The translations under genes were made by a program, and so were the position numbers. Below are positions 56,776 through 64,000 of a DNA stretch of 64,000 nucleotides, piece after piece. The stretch spans positions 172,944-236,943 of the forward strand of contig NZ_ALKN02000004.1 of assembly GCF_000293865.2 (NCBI RefSeq), written 5' to 3'. The stretch is from Limnohabitans sp. Rim28 (GTDB lineage: Bacteria; Pseudomonadota; Gammaproteobacteria; Burkholderiales; Burkholderiaceae_C). The notes beneath the pieces were generated by a model that saw only the letters and a program-made list of their open reading frames with translations, had not been told where the DNA came from and did no database searches. Numbering within the stretch: position 1 is the first letter of the stretch; the number at the start of each line of letters is the position of its first letter.

Positions 56776-57204
56776 ATGCTCTGGATCAAAGCCCTTCACA
56801 TCGTGTTCATCGCCAGCTGGTTTGCTGGCCTGTTTTACCTGCCCCGAATTTTTGTCAATTTGGCCATGGTGGAGCCGGGTTCGGTGGCGGAAAGGGAGCG
56901 CTTGCTTTTGATGTCTCGCAAGCTTTACCGCTTCATGACCATTTTGGCGATACCGGCCTTGGCGCTGGGCTTGTGGCTGTGGCTTTATTACGGCATTGGG
57001 TTGGGCGGTGGGCAGGGGTGGATGCATGCCAAGTTGCTGATCGTGGTGGCGCTTTTGGCCTATCACCACAGTTGTGGCGTTTTGCTGCGCCAATTGGAAA
57101 ACGGTCAGTCCCAGCGCAGCCATGTTTGGTACCGCTGGTACAACGAGGCCCCAGTGCTCATGATGGTGGCGGCGGTCATTTTGGTGGTGGTCAAACCCTT
57201 TTAA
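56776..57204 (+). CDS. hemJ: Protoporphyrinogen IX oxidase, HemJ type
   Basis: 142 aa with four membrane helices, UPF0093/CopD-like. The conserved His is in KALHIVFIASWFAGLFYLPR, followed by GWMHAKLLIVVALLAYHHSCG and RWYNEAPVLMM. It oxidises protoporphyrinogen IX in the inner membrane. Its place divergent to hemB gives a small heme-synthesis locus. The start ATG at 56776 is normal for the family. Confidence 0.85.
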   Translation: MLWIKALHIVFIASWFAGLFYLPRIFVNLAMVEPGSVAERERLLLMSRKLYRFMTILAIPALALGLWLWLYYGIGLGGGQGWMHAKLLIVVALLAYHHSCGVLLRQLENGQSQRSHVWYRWYNEAPVLMMVAAVILVVVKPF

Positions 57205-57226
57205 GGGGCTGTCTTAAGGGGTCGGC

Positions 57227-58333
57227 ATGACACGGCGCACTTCAGCGGCTTGGCCCTTGTTCTGCATTTACGCAGTTCTGATCGTTTACGCCAGCCTCTA
57301 TCCATTTGATAACTGGCGCTTTCAGGGCGTCATGTCCTGGTCATTCCTGACCGCTTCATGGCCACGCTATTGGACGGGTTTTGATGTGCTGTCCAACGTG
57401 CTGGGCTATGCCCCGCTGGGTTTTTTGCTGGCTTTGAGTTTGCGCCGCATGCGCCCTCACTGGCCTGCCGTGGTGGTGGCCACTTTAGTGGCCGGATGCT
57501 TGTCCTTCACGCTCGAGTCGCTGCAGATGTTTCTGCCGGTTCGGGTGCCTTCCAACGTGGACACGGCCTTGAACATTGGCGGAGCTTGGGCGGGTGCGGT
57601 GGTGGCGCGTGGCTTGGTTGGGGTCGGACTGATGGACCCCTGGAACCGGTTTCGTGACCGCTGGTTTGAGACCGAAGCCAGTGGTGCTTTGGCTTTGTTG
57701 GCGGTTTGGCCTTTGGCCTTGCTGTTTCCGGCTGCCGTGCCTTTTGGTTTGGGTCAAGTGCTGGAGCGTTTGGAAGGCACTTGGATTGATTGGTTGCAAG
57801 ACACGCCGTGGCTGGAGTCTTGGCCGGTGCGCGAGGTGGAGCTCCAGCCCATGCTGCCCATGACCGAGTCTTTGTGTGTGGCCTTGGGTTTGCTGCTGCC
57901 GTGTTTGCTGGTGTATGGCGTGGTGCAGCGCAGGCCTCAGCGCTGGGTTTTGGCCGGCTTGTGTTTGGTCGTGGGTATGCTGGCCAGTGCTTTGTCGGCG
58001 GCTTTGACCTATGGACCCGTGCATGCCTGGGGCTGGGTCAGTCCCGAGGTCCTGCAAGGGCTTGCCGTTGCCTTGATCTTGGCGCTGGCCTTGTCTTTGG
58101 CCTCGGCGCGGCTTTGCTGGGTGCTGGCGCTGGCGGCACTGGTGCTGCAGTTGAGCTTGCTCAACACGGCGTCGGCCGATGCTTACTTTCCATTGACCTT
58201 GCAGACTTGGGAGCAGGGCCGCTTTATCCGCTTTCATGGGCTGATTCAGTGGTTGGGTTGGTCGTGGCCTTTTGCCTTGTTGGTGTATTTGGTGCGCCAA
58301 CTGTCCATGTCACCTTCTGCTGGGCGACCTTGA
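57227..58333 (+). CDS. VanZ-family membrane protein
   Basis: 368 aa. The VanZ domain fills the first half: VYASLYPFDNWRFQ, NVLGYAPLGFLLAL and ESLQMFLPVRVPSNVDTALN. The second half adds about six further hydrophobic segments, so it is longer than plain VanZ proteins. AAGGGG precedes the ATG at 57227. Function unclear; VanZ homologues influence envelope resistance in some bacteria. Confidence 0.8.
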   Translation: MTRRTSAAWPLFCIYAVLIVYASLYPFDNWRFQGVMSWSFLTASWPRYWTGFDVLSNVLGYAPLGFLLALSLRRMRPHWPAVVVATLVAGCLSFTLESLQMFLPVRVPSNVDTALNIGGAWAGAVVARGLVGVGLMDPWNRFRDRWFETEASGALALLAVWPLALLFPAAVPFGLGQVLERLEGTWIDWLQDTPWLESWPVREVELQPMLPMTESLCVALGLLLPCLLVYGVVQRRPQRWVLAGLCLVVGMLASALSAALTYGPVHAWGWVSPEVLQGLAVALILALALSLASARLCWVLALAALVLQLSLLNTASADAYFPLTLQTWEQGRFIRFHGLIQWLGWSWPFALLVYLVRQLSMSPSAGRP

Positions 58334-58369
58334 ATGTGAGGCCCACCCCAGCAGGCCTAAAATTGCTGG

Positions 58370-58714
58370 ATGAGCACTCCCCAGACCCCACCCTATTTCA
58401 AGCGGCACATCTTTTTTTGCCTCAATGAGCGCAAAAACAATGAGTCTTGTTGTGCCCAGCACAACGCACAGGCTGCGTTTGACCATTGCAAATCCCAAGT
58501 CAAGGCCCTTGGTTTGGCTGGCCCCGGCGAAGTTCGGGTGAACAAGGCCGGCTGCCTTGACCGATGTGCGGGCGGCCCTGTGGCGGTGGTCTATCCCGAG
58601 GGGGTTTGGTATTCGTACGTTGACCACGCGGACATCGACGAAATCGTTGAATCACACCTGAAAAATGGTCAGGTGGTCGAGCGTCTTGTGACCCCCGAGC
58701 ACTTGGGGCGCTGA
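58370..58714 (+). CDS. Thioredoxin-like 2Fe-2S ferredoxin domain protein
   Basis: 114 aa. Candidate cluster ligands are Cys17, Cys27 or Cys28, Cys62 and Cys66 (FFCLNERKNNESCC and NKAGCLDRCAGGP), the CX9-10C...CX3C pattern of thioredoxin-like 2Fe-2S proteins such as NuoE and shethna-type ferredoxins. It ends VVYPEGVWYSYVDHADIDEI. Probably an electron carrier; partner unknown. The stop overlaps the next start by one base. Confidence 0.85.
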   Translation: MSTPQTPPYFKRHIFFCLNERKNNESCCAQHNAQAAFDHCKSQVKALGLAGPGEVRVNKAGCLDRCAGGPVAVVYPEGVWYSYVDHADIDEIVESHLKNGQVVERLVTPEHLGR

Positions 58715-59340
58715 TGAACCAGGCCACCCAAACCCTGACCCTCCAAGGCGAAGCGGGCAACCTGGAGGCGCTGATGGATTCGCCCCCAGAAGGGACTTTG
58801 CAGGGCACGGCGGTGATTGCCCACCCTCACCCCTTGTTTGGCGGCACCATGCACAACAAAGTGGTGCAAACCTTGGCCCGTGCTTTTGTGCAATGTGGCT
58901 GGCGCGCAGTGCGTTTCAACTTCAGGGGTGTCGGAGCAAGTGCGGGGTCCTACGACGAAGGACGAGGGGAGGCCGTGGACATGCGCCGGTTGATCGACCA
59001 GTTGGCGCCTGATGGGCCCTTGGCCTTGGCGGGGTTTTCTTTTGGCGCTTTTGTCACCAGCCATGTGGTGCAAGCCCTGGGCGAGGCGCGCTTGCCGCAG
59101 GCCTTGGTGCTCGTGGGCACGGCGGCCTCGCGTTTTGAGGTGGCACCCGTGCCCCAGTCCCTGCACGAGCGCTGCTTGGTGGTGCATGGCGAGCAAGACG
59201 ACACGGTGCCGCTGGCCAGTGTGATGGATTGGGCCCGGCCGCAATCCCTGCCGATCACGGTGATTCCCGGCGTTGAGCATTTCTTTCACGGACAATTGCC
59301 CTTGCTCAAATCCTTGGTGATCCGTCACATGAAGGCCTGA
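58714..59340 (+). CDS. Alpha/beta hydrolase
   Basis: 208 aa. The IAHPHPLFGGTMHNKVV motif near the start and the nucleophile in LAGFSFGAFVTSHV are typical of a compact family of predicted hydrolases in Proteobacteria. The Asp is in HGEQDDTVP and the His in VEHFFHG. The start overlaps the ferredoxin stop (TGATG). Substrate unknown. Confidence 0.83.
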   Translation: MNQATQTLTLQGEAGNLEALMDSPPEGTLQGTAVIAHPHPLFGGTMHNKVVQTLARAFVQCGWRAVRFNFRGVGASAGSYDEGRGEAVDMRRLIDQLAPDGPLALAGFSFGAFVTSHVVQALGEARLPQALVLVGTAASRFEVAPVPQSLHERCLVVHGEQDDTVPLASVMDWARPQSLPITVIPGVEHFFHGQLPLLKSLVIRHMKA

Positions 59341-59445
59341 GTGGCCAGACCCGTTGGGTGCCCTCGCCCTCTCTTCGCTTGTCCGCCCATGTGGGCGCGC
59401 GATTTGGGCCCACATGGCTTCAAGACTTTTCATGATTTACCCGCG

Positions 59446-60603
59446 ATGAACCTCTTCCTCAAAATTCTGGCCAGCTGTTTTTGCCTTGTTCTTTCTGGGG
59501 CGGCCCACGCCCAGATGCCTCAGCCGCCGGAGTTGGCTGCCAAAGCCTACCTTTTGATGGACGTCACGGCCAATCAAGTGCTGGCCGCCAAAGACCCTGA
59601 TATGGCGGTTGAACCCGCGTCTTTGACCAAACTGATGACCGCTTATTTGGTCTTCGATGCGCTCAAATCCCGCAAGCTGAACCTCCAGCAAGCCTTGCCG
59701 GTCTCCGAGCGGGCTTGGAAGATGCCCGGTTCGCGCATGTTCATCGATCCCAAGATGCAGGTGCCCGTCGAGGATTTGATCAAAGGCATGATTGTGCAGT
59801 CTGGCAATGACGCCACTGTGGCCTTGGCCGAAGGGGTGGCGGGCAGTGTGGAGCGGTTTGTGCAGTTGATGAATGATCAGGCCCGCATTTTGGGCATGAA
59901 CAACACGGCCTACAAAAACCCGGAGGGCCTGACCGCCCCCGGTCACACCACAACCGCCAGGGATCTGGCCGCGCTGGCCACCCGTTTGATGCGGGACTTT
60001 CCTGACTATGTCCCTTATTACGCCATCAAAAAGTACCGTTATGCAGGCACCCCCGCTGCCAATGACAGCAACCGAAATTTGCTTTTGTTCAGGGACCCCT
60101 CGGTGGATGGGCTGAAAACCGGCCATACCCAAGCCGCGGGTTACTGTTTGGTGGCTTCGGCCAAACGCGAGTTTCCCAATGTGGGCGCGCGTCGCCTGCT
60201 CAGTGTGGTTTTGGGGGCTGAAAGTGAAAACGCGCGCGCCAACGAAAGCCAAAAGTTGCTCAACTGGGGTTATGCCGCCTTTGACGCGGTCAAATTGTTC
60301 GAGGCCAACCAATCGGTGGTGACGCCCCCGGTCTGGAAAGGCAAGCAAGCGGTGGTCAAGCTGGGATCAGATCGCCCCTTGATCGTGGCGGTGCCCTCGG
60401 GTACGGCGGCCCAATTGAAAACCCAAGTGGTTCGGCCTGACCCCTTGATTGCACCTTTTGTCAAAGGCCAGTCCGTGGGCAGCCTCAAGGTGCTGCAGGG
60501 CGACAGGCCCTTGTTCGAAGTGCCTTTGACGGTGCTCGAACCGGTCGAGCAGGCGGGCATTTTTGGGCGCGCTTGGGGCTCGGTGCGCCTTTGGATCAAG
60601 TAG
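59446..60603 (+). CDS. D-alanyl-D-alanine carboxypeptidase (penicillin-binding protein 5/6 type)
   Basis: 385 aa. Signal peptide ending AHA at residue 22, peptidase S11 core with SxxK (Ser59-Lys62 in PASLTKLM), SxN in VQSGNDATVAL and KTG in DGLKTGHTQ, and a C-terminal PBP5_C beta domain ending in an amphipathic anchor (GRAWGSVRLWIK). It trims the terminal D-Ala from peptidoglycan side chains in the periplasm. ATG at 59446 starts the signal peptide; the longer frame to 59341 is not used. It is the dacA/dacC type; the exact paralogue cannot be fixed. Confidence 0.92.
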   Translation: MNLFLKILASCFCLVLSGAAHAQMPQPPELAAKAYLLMDVTANQVLAAKDPDMAVEPASLTKLMTAYLVFDALKSRKLNLQQALPVSERAWKMPGSRMFIDPKMQVPVEDLIKGMIVQSGNDATVALAEGVAGSVERFVQLMNDQARILGMNNTAYKNPEGLTAPGHTTTARDLAALATRLMRDFPDYVPYYAIKKYRYAGTPAANDSNRNLLLFRDPSVDGLKTGHTQAAGYCLVASAKREFPNVGARRLLSVVLGAESENARANESQKLLNWGYAAFDAVKLFEANQSVVTPPVWKGKQAVVKLGSDRPLIVAVPSGTAAQLKTQVVRPDPLIAPFVKGQSVGSLKVLQGDRPLFEVPLTVLEPVEQAGIFGRAWGSVRLWIK

Positions 60604-60630
60604 GCCTTGAACCTGCATAAGGCGCCAAAT

Positions 60631-60639
60631 TGTGGATAA
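60631..60639 (-). promoter_or_regulatory. Single DnaA-box match before the rpsL promoter
   Basis: TGTGGATAA, the exact reverse complement of the DnaA box TTATCCACA, ends one base before the -35 hexamer of the rpsL promoter. No second box was seen nearby, so this is not an origin; control of the str operon by DnaA is only a possibility. Confidence 0.35.
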
Positions 60640-60640
60640 C

Positions 60641-60669
60641 TTGCCCAGAGTTCGCTGTGCGGTTATACT
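60641..60669 (+). promoter_or_regulatory. Sigma-70 promoter of the str operon
   Basis: TTGCCC, 17 bp, TATACT: four of six and five of six matches, ideal spacing, in the 138 bp gap before rpsL. It leaves a leader of about 65 bases. Confidence 0.7.
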
Positions 60670-60741
60670 GGCGGGCTTTTCCGCTTTTGGGGCGGGGAAG
60701 TTTCTTTTGTCAAAATTCAACGTTTAGGGACGTTACAAACA

Positions 60742-61119
60742 ATGCCAACCATCAATCAATTGGTGCGTCAGGGGCGCGAGGTCGAAACGATCAAGTCCAA
60801 AAGCCCTGCGATGCAAAACTCTCCACAGCGCCGTGGTGTCTGTACCCGTGTGTACACCACAACGCCTAAAAAGCCTAACTCCGCTCTGCGTAAAGTTGCC
60901 AAAGTGCGCTTGACCAACGGTTTTGAGGTCATCTCTTACATCGGCGGTGAAGGCCACAACCTGCAGGAACACTCGGTGGTTCTGGTGCGCGGTGGTCGTG
61001 TCAAAGACTTGCCGGGTGTGCGTTACCACATCGTCCGCGGTTCTTTGGACCTGCAAGGCGTGAAAGACCGCAAGCAGTCTCGCTCCAAGTACGGCGCGAA
61101 GAAACCAAAGGCCAAGTAA
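60742..61119 (+). CDS. rpsL: 30S ribosomal protein S12
   Basis: 125 aa. It has the decoding-site loop [11 protein letters not shown] (residues 41-51) and [12 protein letters not shown], both in wild-type, streptomycin-sensitive form. The family's KYGAKKPK tail is complete. First gene of the str operon. A short hairpin AACCC-TCAC-GGGTT overlaps the stop codon (61119-61132) and is followed by GAAATTTTT; it could act as a weak attenuator before rpsG. Confidence 0.97.
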
Positions 61120-61284
61120 ACCCTCACGGGTTGAAATTTTTCGGTGCTGTTTCCCGCGTGGCGCGGTGATTCAGCGAAGTGACCCGAAGCCCGGAATTGT
61201 CCAGGTGGGTCGAGTAAGTGAGTGGTTTTGAATAACCCTCGCGGTGTCTGAAAAGATGCCAACTGAAGCAATATGAGGTGAAAT

Positions 61285-61755
61285 ATGCCACGTCGTCGCG
61301 AAGTCCCTAAACGTGAAATCCTGCCGGATCCCAAGTTCGGCAATGTCGAGTTGTCCAAGTTCATGAACGTGATCATGGAAGGCGGCAAAAAAGCTGTGGC
61401 CGAGCGCATCATTTATGGTGCCCTCGAAAACATGGAAAAGAAAACAGGCAAAGACCCTGTCGAGCTGTTCTCCATCGCCATCAACAACGTCAAGCCCATG
61501 GTGGAAGTCAAGTCCCGCCGCGTGGGTGGTGCGAACTACCAGGTGCCTGTTGAAGTGCGCCCTGTTCGCCGCTTGGCGCTGTCGATGCGCTGGATCAAAG
61601 AAGCCGCACGCAAGCGCGGTGAGAAGTCGATGGCCCTGCGTTTGGCCAACGAATTGCTCGAGGCCAACGAAGGCCGTGGTGGTGCCATGAAAAAGCGTGA
61701 CGAAGTTCACCGCATGGCCGAAGCCAACAAGGCGTTCTCGCACTTCCGCTTCTGA
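61285..61755 (+). CDS. rpsG: 30S ribosomal protein S7
   Basis: 156 aa. It starts [20 protein letters not shown] and carries [15 protein letters not shown] and the RNA-binding [16 protein letters not shown]. Length is standard. S7 initiates assembly of the 30S head and represses the str operon in enteric bacteria. A gap of 165 bp separates it from rpsL, longer than in Escherichia coli. Confidence 0.97.
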   Translation: MPRRREVPKREILPDPKFGNVELSKFMNVIMEGGKKAVAERIIYGALENMEKKTGKDPVELFSIAINNVKPMVEVKSRRVGGANYQVPVEVRPVRRLALSMRWIKEAARKRGEKSMALRLANELLEANEGRGGAMKKRDEVHRMAEANKAFSHFRF

Positions 61756-61761
61756 TTCACA

Positions 61762-61782
61762 GAGGCTTCATAAAGAAGCCTC
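61762..61782 (+). terminator. Hairpin in the rpsG-fusA gap
   Basis: Perfect GAGGCTTC / GAAGCCTC stem with an ATAAA loop. No T-run follows, so it is more likely an RNA processing or stability element than a true terminator. A second, larger hairpin lies downstream. Confidence 0.35.
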
Positions 61783-61797
61783 ACACTGTCAGAAGCC

Positions 61798-61828
61798 AGC
61801 CCGCTGGCCCCAAAAGGGGTGGCGGGCT
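61798..61828 (+). terminator. Second hairpin in the rpsG-fusA gap
   Basis: AGCCCGC...GCGGGCT outer stem with an inner CCCC-AAAA-GGGG stem, followed only by TTGG. It lies 26 bp before fusA. It may be a partial terminator or a translational control element for the EF-G message. Confidence 0.4.
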
Positions 61829-61854
61829 TTGGTACTTAATCATTGGAGAAACAT

Positions 61855-63957
61855 ATGGCTCGCATCACCCCCATCGAGCGTTATCGCAACATCGGTATTT
61901 CGGCGCACATTGACGCTGGCAAGACCACCACAACCGAACGCATCTTGTTTTACACCGGCGTGAACCACAAGATTGGTGAAGTGCACGACGGCGCTGCCAC
62001 CATGGACTGGATGGAGCAAGAGCAAGAGCGTGGCATCACGATCACTTCTGCTGCCACCACCTGCTTTTGGAAGGGCATGGACGGCTCTTTCGAAGACCAC
62101 CGCATCAACATCATTGACACCCCCGGCCACGTGGACTTCACGATCGAAGTGGAGCGTTCCATGCGCGTGCTGGACGGCGCCTGCATGGTGTATTGCGCTG
62201 TGGGCGGCGTGCAGCCTCAGTCTGAAACCGTTTGGCGTCAGGCCAACAAGTACAAAGTGCCACGTCTGGCCTTTGTGAACAAGATGGACCGCACTGGCGC
62301 TAACTTCTTCAAAGTCGTGGAGCAAATGAAGTTGCGCCTGAAGGCCAACCCTGTGCCCATCGTGATCCCGATTGGCGCTGAAGAAAACTTCACCGGCGTG
62401 GTGGATCTGCGCAAGATGAAAGCCATCATCTGGGACGAAGCTTCCCAGGGCATGAAGTTCACCTTCGAAGAAATCCCTGCTGACTTGGTCGAAGTGGCCA
62501 AGGAGTGGCGCGAGAAGATGGTGGAAGCTGCCGCTGAAGCCTCTGAAGAACTCATGAACAAGTACCTCGAAGAAGGCGACTTGACCGAAGAAGAAATCAC
62601 GCATGGCTTGCGCGTTCGCACGATCAACAGCGAAATCCAACCCATGTTGTGCGGCACAGCGTTCAAGAACAAAGGCGTTCAGCGCATGCTGGATGCGGTT
62701 CTGGAATTGATGCCTTCGCCTTTGGACGTGAAAGCCATCAAGGGCTTTGACGAAGACGAAGTTGAAATCACCCGCAAAGCTGACGACAACGAAAAGTTCT
62801 CGGCACTGGCCTTCAAATTGATGACCGACCCGTTCGTGGGCCAGTTGACGTTTGTGCGTGTGTATTCCGGCGTGCTGAAAAAAGGCGACACCGTGTTCAA
62901 CTCGGTGCGCGGCAAAAAAGAGCGCATTGGCCGTATCGTTCAGATGCACGCCAACAACCGTGAAGAAGTCGACGAAATCCGTGCCGGCGACATCGCTGCT
63001 TGCGTGGGCTTGAAAGACGTGACCACAGGCGAAACCTTGTGCGATCCCAACGCGGTGATCACGCTCGAGCGCATGGTGTTCCCCGACTCGGTGATCCGCC
63101 AAGCCGTTGAACCCAAGACCAAAGCCGACCAGGAAAAAATGGGCATCGCTTTGTCCCGCCTGGCTGCCGAAGATCCATCCTTCCGTGTGCAAACCGACGA
63201 AGAATCCGGCCAGACCATCATTGGTGGTCAGGGCGAATTGCACCTCGAAATCATCGTGGACCGCATGAAGCGTGAATTCGGTGTGGAAGCCAACGTGGGC
63301 AAGCCTCAAGTGGCTTACCGCGAAACCATCCGCAAGACCGTGGACGAAGCCGAAGGCAAGTTCGTGCGTCAGTCCGGTGGTAAGGGCCAATACGGCCACG
63401 TGGTTCTGAAGGTAGAACCTCAAGAGCCGGGTAAAGGCTTTGAATTCGTTGACGCCATCAAGGGCGGTGTGGTTCCTCGTGAATACATTCCTGCGGTGGA
63501 AAAAGGCGTGATCGAAGCTTTGGGTCAAGGCGTGTTGGCGGGCTACCCCGTCGTTGACGTCAAAGTCACGCTGCACTTCGGCTCGTACCACGATGTGGAC
63601 TCGAACGAAATGGCATTCAAAATGGCCGCCATCTTTGGTTTCAAAGAAGGTTGCCGCAAAGCCCAGCCTGTGATTCTGGAGCCCATGATGGCGGTGGAAG
63701 TTGAAACCCCAGAAGACTACGCCGGTAACGTGATGGGCGACTTGTCCTCACGCCGTGGCATGGTTCAAGGTATGGACGACATGGTCGGGGGTGGCAAGGC
63801 CATCAAGGCCGAAGTGCCATTGTCCGAAATGTTCGGCTACTCGACCACACTGCGCTCGATGTCACAAGGTCGTGCCACTTACACCATGGAATTCAAGCAC
63901 TACGCTGAAGCCCCACGTAACGTGGCCGAGGCCATCGTCGCTTCAAGGGCTAAGTAA
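61855..63957 (+). CDS. fusA: Elongation factor G
   Basis: 700 aa translational GTPase. G1 [16 protein letters not shown]2/switch [16 protein letters not shown]3 [17 protein letters not shown]4 [10 protein letters not shown]; then domain II, domain IV with [17 protein letters not shown], and the C-terminal [34 protein letters not shown] precedes the ATG at 61855. Drives ribosomal translocation. Confidence 0.97.
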   Translation: MARITPIERYRNIGISAHIDAGKTTTTERILFYTGVNHKIGEVHDGAATMDWMEQEQERGITITSAATTCFWKGMDGSFEDHRINIIDTPGHVDFTIEVERSMRVLDGACMVYCAVGGVQPQSETVWRQANKYKVPRLAFVNKMDRTGANFFKVVEQMKLRLKANPVPIVIPIGAEENFTGVVDLRKMKAIIWDEASQGMKFTFEEIPADLVEVAKEWREKMVEAAAEASEELMNKYLEEGDLTEEEITHGLRVRTINSEIQPMLCGTAFKNKGVQRMLDAVLELMPSPLDVKAIKGFDEDEVEITRKADDNEKFSALAFKLMTDPFVGQLTFVRVYSGVLKKGDTVFNSVRGKKERIGRIVQMHANNREEVDEIRAGDIAACVGLKDVTTGETLCDPNAVITLERMVFPDSVIRQAVEPKTKADQEKMGIALSRLAAEDPSFRVQTDEESGQTIIGGQGELHLEIIVDRMKREFGVEANVGKPQVAYRETIRKTVDEAEGKFVRQSGGKGQYGHVVLKVEPQEPGKGFEFVDAIKGGVVPREYIPAVEKGVIEALGQGVLAGYPVVDVKVTLHFGSYHDVDSNEMAFKMAAIFGFKEGCRKAQPVILEPMMAVEVETPEDYAGNVMGDLSSRRGMVQGMDDMVGGGKAIKAEVPLSEMFGYSTTLRSMSQGRATYTMEFKHYAEAPRNVAEAIVASRAK

Positions 63958-63968
63958 TGAAAAGCGTG

Positions 63969-64000
63969 CCCGAGCAAATTCGCCAGCGAATTTGCTCGGG
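63969..64000 (+). terminator. Perfect 14-bp inverted repeat after fusA, cut by the window end
   Basis: CCCGAGCAAATTCG / CGAATTTGCTCGGG with a four-base loop begins 12 bp after the fusA stop. The window ends with the last base of the stem, so it cannot be seen whether a T-run follows. Probably a terminator or an attenuator before the next gene (tuf in many relatives). Confidence 0.6.

Noticed and set aside
61840..63591. A 583-codon open frame on the minus strand
   Set aside because: It lies entirely antisense to fusA, has a His/Phe/Val-rich composition caused by codon bias of the real gene, and no family resemblance.

Overview
This 64 kb window looks like a piece of a betaproteobacterial chromosome, most likely Burkholderiales and probably Comamonadaceae. 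The signs are a moderately high GC content, two Bug/TctC-type solute-binding proteins, a CzcCBA-type efflux operon, a glnK-amtB operon, a UPF0093-type hemJ beside hemB, and the rpsL-rpsG-fusA (str) operon at the right end. No rRNA, tRNA, insertion sequence, prophage or CRISPR array was seen. The genus cannot be fixed from the sequence alone.

Layout. 0-5 kb: a Bug protein cut by the window edge, a 3-oxoadipate CoA-transferase pair (pcaIJ), a carboxymuconolactone-decarboxylase-family protein, a leaderless solute-binding-like protein, an L-2-haloacid dehalogenase and a bicupin. 5-13 kb: a metalloid block with a SelD fused to an NADH-dehydrogenase-like flavoprotein, the arsenosugar radical SAM enzyme ArsS, two arsenosugar-associated glycosyltransferases, a metallophosphoesterase, an MTAP-type phosphorylase, and a TIGR04348/SenB-type selenosugar synthase. 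13-19 kb: a tripartite heavy-metal RND pump followed by a divergent PII-like protein. 19-21 kb: an EgtB/SenA-type non-heme iron sulfoxide/selenoxide-forming enzyme, convergent with the histidine methyltransferase egtD. 21-24.5 kb: an M20 amidohydrolase, a Bug protein and a divergent LysR regulator. 24.5-30.3 kb: a PhnD-like (putative selenate) ABC transporter, then YeeE/YedE, a tiny membrane protein and a periplasmic rhodanese. 30-36 kb: an MFS transporter, comM, and a porin-glnK-amtB operon behind a good sigma-54 promoter match. 36-46 kb: mixed metabolism (SMP-30, glcEF without glcD, glutathione peroxidase, a low-GC hydrolase, transporters, DedA, alr). 46-56.5 kb: a GMC oxidoreductase, mmsA with a divergent LysR, MarC, MaoC, an SDR, an isomerase, dienelactone hydrolase, CorA and hemB. 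56.5-64 kb: a candidate small RNA, hemJ, VanZ, a 2Fe-2S thioredoxin-like protein, hydrolase, a D,D-carboxypeptidase, and the str operon.

How genes may work together. The most interesting reading is that 5-30 kb is a dispersed organo-selenium and organo-arsenic island. The ABC transporter and YedE/rhodanese could bring in and handle Se/S oxyanions. SelD makes selenophosphate, SenB makes a selenosugar, EgtD makes hercynine, and SenA joins them into selenoneine. Interleaved with this is an arsenosugar operon in which ArsS, an adenine-specific-looking nucleoside phosphorylase, a phosphoesterase and two glycosyltransferases could turn a dimethylarsinoyl-deoxyadenosine into arsenosugars. The individual family calls are strong. 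The joint pathway is inference.
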